A DNA stretch of 64,000 nt from Flavobacterium sp. Root901. Lineage in GTDB: Bacteria; Bacteroidota; Bacteroidia; Flavobacteriales; Flavobacteriaceae. The translations under genes were made by a program, and so were the position numbers. The DNA is taken from positions 58,779 to 122,778 of the forward strand of contig NZ_LMJB01000007.1 in the NCBI RefSeq assembly GCF_001429765.1, given 5' to 3'. Below are positions 18,022-25,545 of the stretch, in pieces. The notes below the pieces were generated by a model. The model did no database searches, was not told the DNA's origin, and was given only the letters and a program-made list of their open reading frames with translations. Every line of letters starts with the position of its first letter. The stretch's first letter is position 1.

Positions 18022-18056
18022 GAAGACTATAATACACATCCAGTATTATAGTCTTC
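18022..18056 (-). terminator. Terminator of the small lipoprotein gene
   Basis: A 14-bp perfect stem (GAAGACTATAATAC / GTATTATAGTCTTC) with a 7-base loop, 22 bases past the lipoprotein stop, followed on the minus strand by TTTATTT. It separates the lipoprotein transcript from the kinase gene. Confidence 0.75.
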
Positions 18057-18078
18057 AGAAAATAGGACAAAACATTTT

Positions 18079-18315
18079 TTATTTGATTTTTGGATTCAGC
18101 GGGTCTCCGTCGGGCTCAGCCATCCTCAGGTTAACACTAACTTTTAGAGTATCAGTTATTTTAGAATTTACTGCTTTAGATAAGCTGTTTTGATCTTCAT
18201 TTATATTTTTTTTTTCGTTTGAATTAAAATCTTGATTTTCAAGATCATCAGTTGTACAAGATAAGTTCATCACTAAAATTGACGCAAAAAGAATACGAAT
18301 TACTTTACTTTTCAT
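18079..18315 (-). CDS. Small lipoprotein of unknown function
   Basis: A 78-residue product beginning MKSKVIRILFASILVMNLSC, a lipoprotein signal peptide with the lipidation cysteine at residue 20. The mature part is short, Asn/Asp/Lys-rich and hydrophilic, ending in PDGDPLNPKIK. I took the ATG at 18315 over one 39 bases upstream because it gives a canonical signal peptide. It lies between the TPR kinase and the divergent response regulator, so it could be a target or accessory of that two-component pair. I do not recognise a family. Confidence 0.7.
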   Translation of the reverse strand: MKSKVIRILFASILVMNLSCTTDDLENQDFNSNEKKNINEDQNSLSKAVNSKITDTLKVSVNLRMAEPDGDPLNPKIK

Positions 18316-18368
18316 GGTGTGCTTTTTTTTATGTTTTTGCAAAAAAACATTCAAAAAAGTTGCATATT

Positions 18369-18385
18369 TTACGGAAAATCCGTAA
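18369..18385. promoter_or_regulatory. Palindromic operator in the divergent lipoprotein/regulator promoter
   Basis: TTACGGAAAATCCGTAA is a perfect 7-bp inverted repeat with a 3-base centre. It lies 53 bases before the lipoprotein ATG and 31 bases before the regulator ATG, so one dimer could control both. NarL/LuxR-type regulators bind inverted TAC-containing half sites, which makes the neighbouring regulator a natural candidate. Confidence 0.65.
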
Positions 18386-18416
18386 GATTGTTTAATTTTA
18401 TATAAATTTTACCCCA

Positions 18417-19085
18417 ATGCCTCTTACTATTTTAATTGTTGATGATCACCCTATGACAGTTGACAGTTATGTTAACCTTCTGTCTGATGATTGTTTTGAT
18501 TCAATTGAACCTGTTTTTCTGAAAAAATACAATTGCGAGTCTGCGTACAAAAAAATAATGGTACTTGAAAAACAAAACACCAAACTTGATTTTGCGATTC
18601 TTGATGTCAATCTTCCTCCTTACGAAGAATTTAATATCACAGACGGAATTGATCTGGCATTAACAATTAGAAAGACGCATCCTTCGTGCAAAATTTTACT
18701 GTTAACCATGCACACCGAAGCTTTTATAGTAAACAGAATCATAAAAACAATTAAGCCGGACGGCTTTATATCAAAAAGTGAAGTTAATTTTGAATCCTTT
18801 CCTGCGATTTGCAAAAAGATTCTGCAGGGAGAAATGATTTATAGTGAGGAAATTATAAAATCTCAAAAAAAATTAACACACCGAAATTTAAACTGGGATG
18901 AATACGACAGCCAGATTTTAATTCTTTTATCTCAAGGTGTTAAAACAGTTAATATTCCTAATCACATTCCACTTTCAATGAGTTCAATTGAAAAGCGAAA
19001 AGCCAATATCAAAAGCCATTTATTATTAGAAAAAGGCGGCGATACCGAGCTTATTAATAAAGCCAGACAATTGGGGCTTATTTGA
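18417..19085 (+). CDS. LuxR/NarL-type response regulator
   Basis: The 222-residue protein starts with a receiver domain (TILIVDDHPMTVDSY; phospho-Asp in AILDVNLPP; Lys in FISKSEVNF) and ends in a short helix-turn-helix region (ILILLSQGVKTVNIPNHIPLSMSSIEKRKANIKSHL), a diverged LuxR-type domain. It is divergent from the lipoprotein and close to the TPR kinase, its probable phosphodonor. The palindrome between the divergent genes suggests autoregulation. The receiver call is firm; the DNA-binding class is somewhat diverged. Confidence 0.85.
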   Translation: MPLTILIVDDHPMTVDSYVNLLSDDCFDSIEPVFLKKYNCESAYKKIMVLEKQNTKLDFAILDVNLPPYEEFNITDGIDLALTIRKTHPSCKILLLTMHTEAFIVNRIIKTIKPDGFISKSEVNFESFPAICKKILQGEMIYSEEIIKSQKKLTHRNLNWDEYDSQILILLSQGVKTVNIPNHIPLSMSSIEKRKANIKSHLLLEKGGDTELINKARQLGLI

Positions 19086-19224
19086 TCGCTCCGAAAAAAT
19101 TCAATCTGCAATCTTAAAAGAGCGTTACAAGCGGTAATACAGAAACTTATTATTTTGAATTAACTCCTTGGTGAAAACAAACTGAAAGGAAAGTTTGACA
19201 TCCCATCGTTTCAGGTTGCAAAAT

Positions 19225-19258
19225 AAAAAAGGCAGATGAAAAAAATCATCTGCCTTTC
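19225..19258 (-). terminator. metNIQ operon terminator
   Basis: Stem AAAGGCAGATGA / TCATCTGCCTTT (12 bp, 6-base A-rich loop) with a T-rich tail on the minus strand, about 55 bases past the metQ stop. Confidence 0.85.
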
Positions 19259-19311
19259 TAATATCTAAAACAGCTGCAAAAAAATCCTCCCGCAGCTCTT
19301 CAATAACTATT

Positions 19312-20124
19312 TTACCATCCTTTAACAGCACCGCCTTTAAATTCACGAATAGCAGCCTGCTCTACTTCCGCAGATTGAAAAGCCTGCAAAAACTGTTTTA
19401 CTTTAACATCATTTTTATTGTCTTCACGGCTTACCACAAGATTTACATAAGGAGAATCTTTATCTTCTACAAACAAAGCATCACGTGCAGGAACTAATCC
19501 GGCCTGAGAAGCAAAAGTGTTATTAATAATTGCAATTGAAACATTGGCATCATCCAGTGCACGAGGCAGCTGCGGCGCTTCTAATTCTAATATTTTTAAG
19601 TTTTTAGGATTGCTTACTATATCTGTTACTTTAGGTAAAATACCCACGCCTTCTTTAAGTTTTAATAAACCGTTTTTCTGCAAAAGCAATAAAGAACGAC
19701 CTCCATTTGTTGGATCATTTGGAATAATAACGGTACTTTCGTTTTGTAATTCTGAAAGGCTTTTTATTTTTTTTGAATAACCCGCAATCGGATAAACAAA
19801 AGTGTTTCCAATAATCGCCAGTTTATAACCGCGCTGTTTAGACTGCTCATCCAGATAAGGTTTATGCTGAAAAGCATTAGCATCAATATCGCCCTGGCTT
19901 AAAGCCTCATTTGGAATTACATAATCATTAAAAGAAACCAATTCAACCTCAAGTCCAAATTTTTCTTTGGCTACTTTTTTGGCTGCTTCAGCAACTTTTA
20001 ATTCCGGTCCCGATGCCACACCAACTTTTATAAAATGCGGATCGTTATTTTTACTTTTTCCGCAATTTGCCAAAATCAATGATAAAGCTAAAATACAGGC
20101 TGTTTTCAAGAAATTTATTTTCAT
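19312..20124 (-). CDS. metQ: Methionine ABC transporter substrate-binding lipoprotein MetQ
   Basis: A 270-residue NlpA/MetQ-family lipoprotein: signal peptide ending in the lipobox LANC (Cys21), the VGVASGPELKVAEAAK opening strand, FQHKPYLDEQ, and IIPNDPTNGGRSLLLLQ, all typical of methionine-binding proteins. It captures methionine in the periplasm and delivers it to MetI/MetN. Third gene of the metN-metI-metQ operon on the minus strand, ended by a strong terminator. Regulation is likely through the leader peptide region upstream of metN. Confidence 0.9.
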   Translation of the reverse strand: MKINFLKTACILALSLILANCGKSKNNDPHFIKVGVASGPELKVAEAAKKVAKEKFGLEVELVSFNDYVIPNEALSQGDIDANAFQHKPYLDEQSKQRGYKLAIIGNTFVYPIAGYSKKIKSLSELQNESTVIIPNDPTNGGRSLLLLQKNGLLKLKEGVGILPKVTDIVSNPKNLKILELEAPQLPRALDDANVSIAIINNTFASQAGLVPARDALFVEDKDSPYVNLVVSREDNKNDVKVKQFLQAFQSAEVEQAAIREFKGGAVKGW

Positions 20125-20177
20125 GACAATTCTATTTTTAATTTTTAATTTCTAATTTCTAATTTTTAATTTGATAA

Positions 20178-20831
20178 TTACCTGTGGTCAAAATGTTTTG
20201 ATAAAACATCACCCGCAAACTGAATCAGGAATACCAAAATCACCAATAATGCCAAAACCGAGTTCATCGTTACAGCATCATAACCAATATATCCGTATTG
20301 ATATCCTACCTGACCCAAACCGCCTGCACCAACTGCTCCGCCCATTGCAGAATAACCAACCAGAGTGATTAAAGTAATCGAGGCTGCGTTTATTAAAGAT
20401 GGAAGTGCTTCCGGAAGTAATACTTTATATACGATTTGTAAAGGCGTTGCGCCTAAAGCTCTTGCAGCTTCAACCAAACCTGACGGAAGACCTAATAAAC
20501 TGTTTTCTACCAAACGCGCGATAAAAGGTGCCGCACCAATACTTAACGGAACCAAAGCAGCACTTACTCCAATAGAAGTCCCAACGATTGAACGTGTAAA
20601 CGGTATCATCCAAACGATTAAAATAATGAACGGAATAGATCGAAAAACATTTACTATGACAGACAAAGTTCTGTTTAAAACGGGTTGTTCCAGTATTTGA
20701 TTTTTTCTGGTAAGAAAAAGTAAAACTCCTGTTGGGAGTCCAATTAGAAAACCAAAAAAGCCGGACACAAAAGTCATAACAATGGTTTCCCAGGTTCCTT
20801 TTAATAATAAGTCAATAATTGAATCAGACAT
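20178..20831 (-). CDS. metI: Methionine ABC transporter permease MetI
   Basis: The 217-residue inner-membrane permease has five to six hydrophobic segments and the ABC permease EAA loop ([29 protein letters not shown]). MetI dimers form the methionine channel driven by MetN. The start overlaps the metN stop by eight bases, showing coupling. Length is normal for the family. Confidence 0.92.
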   Translation of the reverse strand: MSDSIIDLLLKGTWETIVMTFVSGFFGFLIGLPTGVLLFLTRKNQILEQPVLNRTLSVIVNVFRSIPFIILIVWMIPFTRSIVGTSIGVSAALVPLSIGAAPFIARLVENSLLGLPSGLVEAARALGATPLQIVYKVLLPEALPSLINAASITLITLVGYSAMGGAVGAGGLGQVGYQYGYIGYDAVTMNSVLALLVILVFLIQFAGDVLSKHFDHR

Positions 20832-21855
20832 AACCTATGATTTCTGTTTTAATGTGTTTTGAAATAAAATATTGAATGGCAGTATCATAATTTTCTCGTT
20901 TTCCTGATAGTTCCACCAGCATAACGCCAAAATTTACTTCTCCAGCCTGATCCATTTGTGCGCTCACAATTTTAAAATTGGTATCAAATAACCTTGAAAC
21001 TTCTGAGATGACAGGCTCATTTACCGATTTTCCGGTCATTTCAAGTTTTAATAACGGATTCAGACTTCCATCATCTTCTTTTTGTAATTTCTCCGCGTAA
21101 ACACCAGGAATTTCAAGATGCAAAGAAGAAGAAATAAATTCTTTTGTCAATTCATGTTTTGGATCTGCGAAAATTTTGCCAACACTTCCCTGTTCTATTA
21201 ATTTTCCGTGGCTGATTACCGCTACTTCATCACAAATTGATTTTACAACTTCCATTTGGTGTGTAATCAGTAAAATGGTAATATTTAATCGGCGGTTGAT
21301 ATCTTTGAGTAAATTCAAAATAGAACGCGTTGTTGCCGGATCCAATGCACTTGTAGCCTCATCGCACAATAAAACTTTTGGATTATTGGCCAGCGTTCTG
21401 GCTATAGCAACTCTTTGTTTTTGTCCTCCGGAAAGGCTTGCAGGATAATCATTTGCTTTTTCGGCTAAACCAACCAATTGCAGTAATTCTAAAACACGAG
21501 TTTTAATTTCATTTTTTGAAGTTCCGGCCAATTCAAGCGGAAAAGCCACATTATCAAAAACAGTTCTTGATGAAAGCAGGTTAAAGTGCTGAAAAATCAT
21601 TCCGATTTGTCTTCTTTCAATGGCCAGTTCAGAATTTGACAATTGCATTAAAGCTTTGCCGTCTACGATAATTTCGCCCGAAGTCGGCCTTTCTAAAAGA
21701 TTCACACATCGAATAAGAGTGCTTTTTCCGGCACCTGAAGTTCCAATAACACCAAAAATTTTCCCGGACGGAACGTTAAGCGATACATCTGATAAAGCAG
21801 AAACAATCCTGTCTTTTTGATGAAAAGTTTTGGTAACGTTTTTTAATTCAATCAT
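20824..21855 (-). CDS. metN: Methionine ABC transporter ATP-binding protein MetN
   Basis: The 343-residue ATPase has Walker A (GTSGAGKST), the ABC signature (SLSGGQKQR), Walker B ([11 protein letters not shown]) and the H-loop (LLITHQ), followed by a C-terminal NIL ligand-binding domain (about 265-343) that inhibits transport when methionine is abundant. First structural gene of metNIQ. Upstream are an intrinsic terminator and a short Cys/Met-containing leader peptide, arranged as an attenuator. Confidence 0.93.
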   Translation of the reverse strand: MIELKNVTKTFHQKDRIVSALSDVSLNVPSGKIFGVIGTSGAGKSTLIRCVNLLERPTSGEIIVDGKALMQLSNSELAIERRQIGMIFQHFNLLSSRTVFDNVAFPLELAGTSKNEIKTRVLELLQLVGLAEKANDYPASLSGGQKQRVAIARTLANNPKVLLCDEATSALDPATTRSILNLLKDINRRLNITILLITHQMEVVKSICDEVAVISHGKLIEQGSVGKIFADPKHELTKEFISSSLHLEIPGVYAEKLQKEDDGSLNPLLKLEMTGKSVNEPVISEVSRLFDTNFKIVSAQMDQAGEVNFGVMLVELSGKRENYDTAIQYFISKHIKTEIIGYV

Positions 21856-21871
21856 TTGTTCAATTCAAGTT

Positions 21872-21912
21872 TAAAAACAAAAAAGCCTTTCAGATTTATT
21901 CGAAAGGCTTTT
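21872..21912 (-). terminator. Attenuator terminator in the metNIQ leader
   Basis: On the minus strand AAAAGCCTTTC, a 10-base loop and GAAAGGCTTTT form an 11-bp stem followed by a T-rich tail (TTTTGTTTTT-type). It lies after the leader peptide and before metN, so it must be read through for the transporter to be made. Confidence 0.85.
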
Positions 21913-21930
21913 GAAATAAATAATTTTATT

Positions 21931-22020
21931 TTATAAAGAAGCCAGACCAACTATAACAACATCACAGCACATACGGCTGCAGCTATGATAATTCTTCATT
22001 TTCTGACTATAATTTCTCAT
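21931..22020 (-). CDS. 29-residue Cys/Met-containing leader peptide of metNIQ
   Basis: An ATG at 22020 opens a 29-codon frame ending 18 bases before the attenuator hairpin. The peptide contains the cluster SCSRMCCD, giving three Cys and a Met codon in six positions, plus further Met and Tyr codons before it. Ribosome stalling there when Cys or Met charged tRNA is scarce would leave GGCTT, in the last codons, free to pair with AAGCC in the terminator's 5' arm. This is the layout of classical amino-acid attenuation. The frame is short and its reality depends on conservation. Confidence 0.65.
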   Translation of the reverse strand: MRNYSQKMKNYHSCSRMCCDVVIVGLASL

Positions 22021-22209
22021 TGTTGCTGTAAATTTAAACAGATAATTTTAATTTTAATACAAAAACAATCAAAACTTTTATTAACCTATCAAAATAGTAG
22101 ATTACTATAACGATTGCTTTACGGGATTGCTTTTTCTCCCAGTCTGGCAAAGGTTTGAGAATTAGTTTCTTTTTATAATATTAAAATTTATTACTTTAAT
22201 AAAATACGT
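22021..22209. other. Intergenic leader/promoter region upstream of the met leader peptide
   Basis: About 190 AT-rich bases between the PLP-enzyme stop and the leader peptide. The metNIQ promoter should lie here, but no box matches TAnnTTTG convincingly. No gene seen. Confidence 0.4.
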
Positions 22210-23694
22210 TTAATCAAGCTTAAACCATTCATTTACTTCCCCTGCTATAGTTTCTTCTATTTCAGTATTTTCAAATTCATTTGTAACCGAATTATACTTA
22301 TAATCTTTCTGCCATTTTTTATAATGCAGTGCAACTTGTTCTATGGCATCACAGATAAATGAAAGTTCATCATTTGTCATAGTTGGATGCAGGGACAAAC
22401 GAACCCAGCCTGGTTTATTGGTTTGGTTTCTCTCCAAAAGTTGATTTGTAATTTCTGCCGATTTTTTTTCATTGATATTGAAAAGATAATGCGCATAAGT
22501 ACTTGCACATGACCAGCCGCCCCGAACCTGAATTCCGAAACGGTCATTTAAAAGTCTCACAATCAGATTATAGTGAATATCTTCAATAACAAAAGAAACA
22601 CAGCCAATGCGTTCGATTATTAAATCTCCCAAAATAGATAACCCTTTTATTTTTTGGAGTCTTGAAAAACAAATATCCAGCAGTTCTTTTTCTCGGTTTT
22701 TAATATTTGCAACTCCCATTTTTTCTTTTAATTCTAACGCTAAAGCCGCTCTTATTACTTGCAGAAAGCCTGGTGTTCCGCCGTCTTCCCTAACTTCAAT
22801 GATATCGCTGTAACAATATCTGCCCAAAGGATTAGTCCATTTTACGTTTCCGCCGCCGGGATTATCCGGAAAATCTGCTTTGTATAATTTTTCATTAAAA
22901 ACCAAAACACCGCAAGTTCCGGGTCCGCCTAAAAATTTATGAGGCGAAAAGAAAATTGCATCTAATTGCTGTTCAGGATCTTTTGGGTGCATATCAATTT
23001 CAACGTATGGTGCCGAAGCGGCAAAATCAACAAAACAAAGTCCGCCGTTTTGGTGCATAATCTTAGCCAATTCATGATATGGCGTAATAATTCCGGTAAC
23101 ATTGGAACAAGCCGTAAACGAACCTATTTTTAAGCTTCTGTTGGCATATTTTTTAATTTCGTTGGAAAGAATATCCGGATCGACCAAATTGTTTTCATCC
23201 GGAGGCAGAATTACAACATCGGCGTTAGATTCATACCATGAAACCTGATTAGAATGATGCTCCATGTGTGTTATAAAAACAACCGGTTTATCTTCAGCGT
23301 CATTTGTTCTTAAGCCAATTATTCGCTGTAATTTGGATAAGGCCGCTGTCATTCCGCTTCCTGTTGTTACCAAAACATCAGAAGTATTTGCATTTACTGA
23401 TTTTTTAATAATATCCCTTGCATATTGATAAGCATGTGTAGAAGTTTTTCCTGTCTGACTGGAAAGTGAATGTGTATTGGCAATCATTGGACCAATTTTG
23501 TGGAGCATAATATCTTCAATTGGAGCATATAATCTTCCGCTGGCAACCCAATCTGCGTAAAGAAGGTTTTGTTTTCCGTAAACCGATTTAAAACGGTGAT
23601 CTGCTCCTATTATATTTTCTCTAAACTTAGAAAAATAACACTCTAATTCAATTGTTTCTGTTGTTGTCTCAATAGCATTCATTTCCTTTATCAT
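22210..23694 (-). CDS. Class V aminotransferase-fold PLP enzyme, cysteine desulfurase-like
   Basis: The 494-residue protein has the class V PLP fold: the substrate/cofactor segment VLVTTGSGMTAALSKLQ, HMEHHSNQ, the Asp of FVDFAASAPY and the Schiff-base lysine in SPHKFLGGPG (Lys253). Cys396 in QVRGGWSCAS falls in the region where SufS/NifS desulfurases carry their sulfur-accepting cysteine, so a sulfur-mobilising or selenocysteine-lyase-like activity is possible. It lies between the riboswitch-led TlpA-like gene and metNIQ, a sulfur context that supports this. A plain aminotransferase or isomerase role cannot be excluded. Start at 23694, with a second Met four codons in. Confidence 0.75.
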   Translation of the reverse strand: MIKEMNAIETTTETIELECYFSKFRENIIGADHRFKSVYGKQNLLYADWVASGRLYAPIEDIMLHKIGPMIANTHSLSSQTGKTSTHAYQYARDIIKKSVNANTSDVLVTTGSGMTAALSKLQRIIGLRTNDAEDKPVVFITHMEHHSNQVSWYESNADVVILPPDENNLVDPDILSNEIKKYANRSLKIGSFTACSNVTGIITPYHELAKIMHQNGGLCFVDFAASAPYVEIDMHPKDPEQQLDAIFFSPHKFLGGPGTCGVLVFNEKLYKADFPDNPGGGNVKWTNPLGRYCYSDIIEVREDGGTPGFLQVIRAALALELKEKMGVANIKNREKELLDICFSRLQKIKGLSILGDLIIERIGCVSFVIEDIHYNLIVRLLNDRFGIQVRGGWSCASTYAHYLFNINEKKSAEITNQLLERNQTNKPGWVRLSLHPTMTNDELSFICDAIEQVALHYKKWQKDYKYNSVTNEFENTEIEETIAGEVNEWFKLD

Positions 23695-23724
23695 TTTAAT
23701 TAACTAAATTTATTATTGATTGTT

Positions 23725-23861
23725 TTTTTAACACATAGAAACATAGATTTTATTCTAATAAAAGATGTTTGAAAAAATCTAGATTTTCACCCATAGGTAT
23801 GTTTGTTTAAATAAGTGAAACGCCTCTGTAGATAAAAAACTATGCTTCTATTTGTTTAAAA
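23725..23861. repeat. Imperfect ~29-bp terminal inverted repeat, MITE-like
   Basis: The sequence around 23725-23753 (AACACATAGAAACATAG core) is repeated inverted and imperfectly at 23832-23861 (core CTATGCTTCTATTTGTT). The ~137-bp unit fills most of the gap between two genes and has no frame. It resembles short non-coding repeats scattered in flavobacterial genomes. Confidence 0.55.
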
Positions 23862-23862
23862 A

Positions 23863-24852
23863 TTAATTTGCCTGCCCTAAAAGCGATTTAAGTGTAGTTT
23901 GTAATTCTTCTCCGTGAAGGTTTTTCGCAACGATTATTCCTTTTGAATCCACTAAATAATTCCCAGGAATTGCCCTTACACCGTATAATTTGGCAGCTGC
24001 GCTGTTCCAGAAAAGTAAATCAGAAACATGAGTCCAAGTCAAATTATCATCCTGAATTCCTTTAATCCAGTTTTCTTTCTTTTTATCTAAAGAAACACCT
24101 ATGATGTTAAATCCTCTGTCGTGATATTCTTTGTAAGCCGCCACAATATTTGGATTTTCTCTTCGGCAAGGTCCGCACCATGAAGCCCAGAAATCGACTA
24201 AAGTATAGCCTTTTAAATTTTCTGAAAGACGAACTGGTTTACCTTGCGGATCATTAGCAGTAAAATCCGGGGCTTTTTTACCAACATCTAATCCGTTTAA
24301 AACAGTAACCAGTTCTTTTAGTTCTTTCACGTAAGTGGTACTTTGCAGGCTTTTATCAAGCAAAGCAATGTTTTGAGTGATTTGTTCCGGTGTTAATCTG
24401 TACGACCAGTTTCTGTACAACACATAAGCCGAAACAATCGATTTAGGATTTTCTGTAATGAATTTACTGATTTCTACATCTTTCGTTTTTTTATAGGCAT
24501 CAAATAAATTCTGAGATTCAGAACCTTCAACTACAGAACTTGTATAATATTTCTTTGGGCTTAATTTTACTGTAATTGGTGTTTTTTCAAGAAAAATATA
24601 CAATGGAGAATCTTCTGTGTTGACACTTAATCCGTATAATTCCGGAGTTTTGACTTTGGTTGTAAAACTAAAATTCCCGTCTTTTACTTTTACCGAATCT
24701 ATAGTGGTAAACATTTTATTGTGAAATTTTTGCAAATACACATATTGAGCAACTGTATCTACAACAGTTCCTTTTAATTGTAAATTATTTTCTTGTGCCT
24801 GAGTTTGTGCAACTCCAAGAAATAAGGCTAAACCTAATAGTATTTTTTTCAT
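23863..24852 (-). CDS. TlpA-family thioredoxin-like protein with DUF4369 N-terminus
   Basis: A 329-residue exported protein: signal peptide (MKKILLGLALFLGVAQTQAQ), a beta-rich DUF4369 domain (LKGTVVDTVAQYVYLQKFHN) to about residue 110, a helical linker, and a C-terminal thioredoxin fold with active site WASWCGPC (Cys226, Cys229). It should reduce or shuffle disulfides in the periplasm. Far upstream, 270 bases away, lies a SAM-I riboswitch on the same strand, which would make expression respond to S-adenosylmethionine; this is an unusual target. The next gene downstream is the class V PLP enzyme. Confidence 0.88.
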   Translation of the reverse strand: MKKILLGLALFLGVAQTQAQENNLQLKGTVVDTVAQYVYLQKFHNKMFTTIDSVKVKDGNFSFTTKVKTPELYGLSVNTEDSPLYIFLEKTPITVKLSPKKYYTSSVVEGSESQNLFDAYKKTKDVEISKFITENPKSIVSAYVLYRNWSYRLTPEQITQNIALLDKSLQSTTYVKELKELVTVLNGLDVGKKAPDFTANDPQGKPVRLSENLKGYTLVDFWASWCGPCRRENPNIVAAYKEYHDRGFNIIGVSLDKKKENWIKGIQDDNLTWTHVSDLLFWNSAAAKLYGVRAIPGNYLVDSKGIIVAKNLHGEELQTTLKSLLGQAN

Positions 24853-25121
24853 TTATATTGATTTTATGTATTGGGATTTTATAAATTAAGATTTGGCAAA
24901 AAAATTCCATAAGCCTATTCAGGCCTGAAGCAATTTCTATGTTAAATAAATTAGATAGGAATTTAATGTCTTTGCATTCGGAAACCAGCAAGACTATTTT
25001 CTTCAAAAATTGAATTCAGGATTTCGTAACCAGCGGATAAAAAATATAGTTTGCTTTTCATTTTAAAAAATAAATAATTTTTAACAATGATGATCTTATT
25101 CAGATTTTTGAGGAAATCTTT
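24853..25121 (-). other. Leader between the riboswitch and the TlpA-like gene
   Basis: About 270 bases of 5' untranslated sequence. A 32-codon frame (25061-24963, beginning MKSKLYFLSAG) follows the riboswitch directly and could be a small peptide. Around 24914-24930 a GC-rich inverted repeat (core GCCT-GAAT-AGGC) is followed on the minus strand by a T run and may be a terminator. No larger gene is convincing here. Confidence 0.4.
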
Positions 25122-25218
25122 CTTATCTGTCCGTCAAAGCGGAAGGATTTAGCACCTTATTTTTAGAACAGGTTGCTAAGACGTCACTGGGCCTATTCCC
25201 TCAGTCTTTCTGGATAAG
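25122..25218 (-). promoter_or_regulatory. SAM-I (S-box) riboswitch
   Basis: The minus strand shows the S-box core in order: P1 strand CTTATC, AGAAAGACTGAGGGA, TAGGCCCAGTGACGTCT, TAGCAACCTG, AAGGTGCTAAATCC, then a closing GATAAG that pairs with the first strand. These invariant blocks define the S-adenosylmethionine aptamer. In this class SAM binding normally switches expression off, so the downstream TlpA-like and PLP genes would be induced when methionine/SAM runs low. An AGATTT/AAATCT hairpin follows the aptamer; the expression platform is not clear. Confidence 0.93.
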
Positions 25219-25243
25219 TATCATTCAGAATTTTTCTGCGTTA

Positions 25244-25274
25244 CAAATATATACTAATTCTACCGAATTAGTAT
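25244..25274 (-). promoter_or_regulatory. Riboswitch promoter with operator palindrome
   Basis: TATATTTG (25251-25244, minus strand) fits the -7 box and lies 26 bases before the riboswitch. Immediately upstream is a perfect 10-bp inverted repeat, ATACTAATTC and GAATTAGTAT separated by four bases (25251-25274), occupying the spacer/-33 region. A repressor or activator dimer bound there would add a second control layer above the riboswitch. Confidence 0.7.
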
Positions 25275-25452
25275 AATTTAAAATTATTTTTTTTAAATAT
25301 AATTTTAAAAAACATTTTCGCACAATACAATTTATTGATAATAAACAAATTAAAACAGAATAGAAGTTCTGCTAATTCATTATTTTATAATGGAAATTCA
25401 TACGTTTGACGGGATAAAATTCGGGAATTCTGTTTTTACTGTAGAAAAAGCA

Positions 25453-25486
25453 TAAAAAAAACTCATTCCATTTTTGAAATGAGTTT
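25453..25486 (-). terminator. Terminator of the nitronate monooxygenase operon
   Basis: Stem AAACTCATT / AATGAGTTT with a 10-base loop and a T run on the minus strand, 60 bases past the operon's last stop codon. Confidence 0.85.
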
Positions 25487-25545
25487 GTATCAAAACTGAA
25501 TTAACACACTGCTTATTCTTCGTTCCTTGAAATAACAAAAAATAA

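Noticed and set aside
19125..19346. A 73-codon minus-strand frame over the metQ terminator
   Set aside because: It overlaps the metQ 3' end and the terminator hairpin, and resembles nothing.
24785..25006. A 73-codon minus-strand frame between the riboswitch and the TlpA-like gene
   Set aside because: It starts at TTG, overlaps the tlpA signal peptide in another frame, and has no recognisable composition or ribosome site.
25390..25455. A 21-codon plus-strand frame before the nitronate monooxygenase terminator
   Set aside because: Too short, no ribosome site, and no link to a regulated gene.
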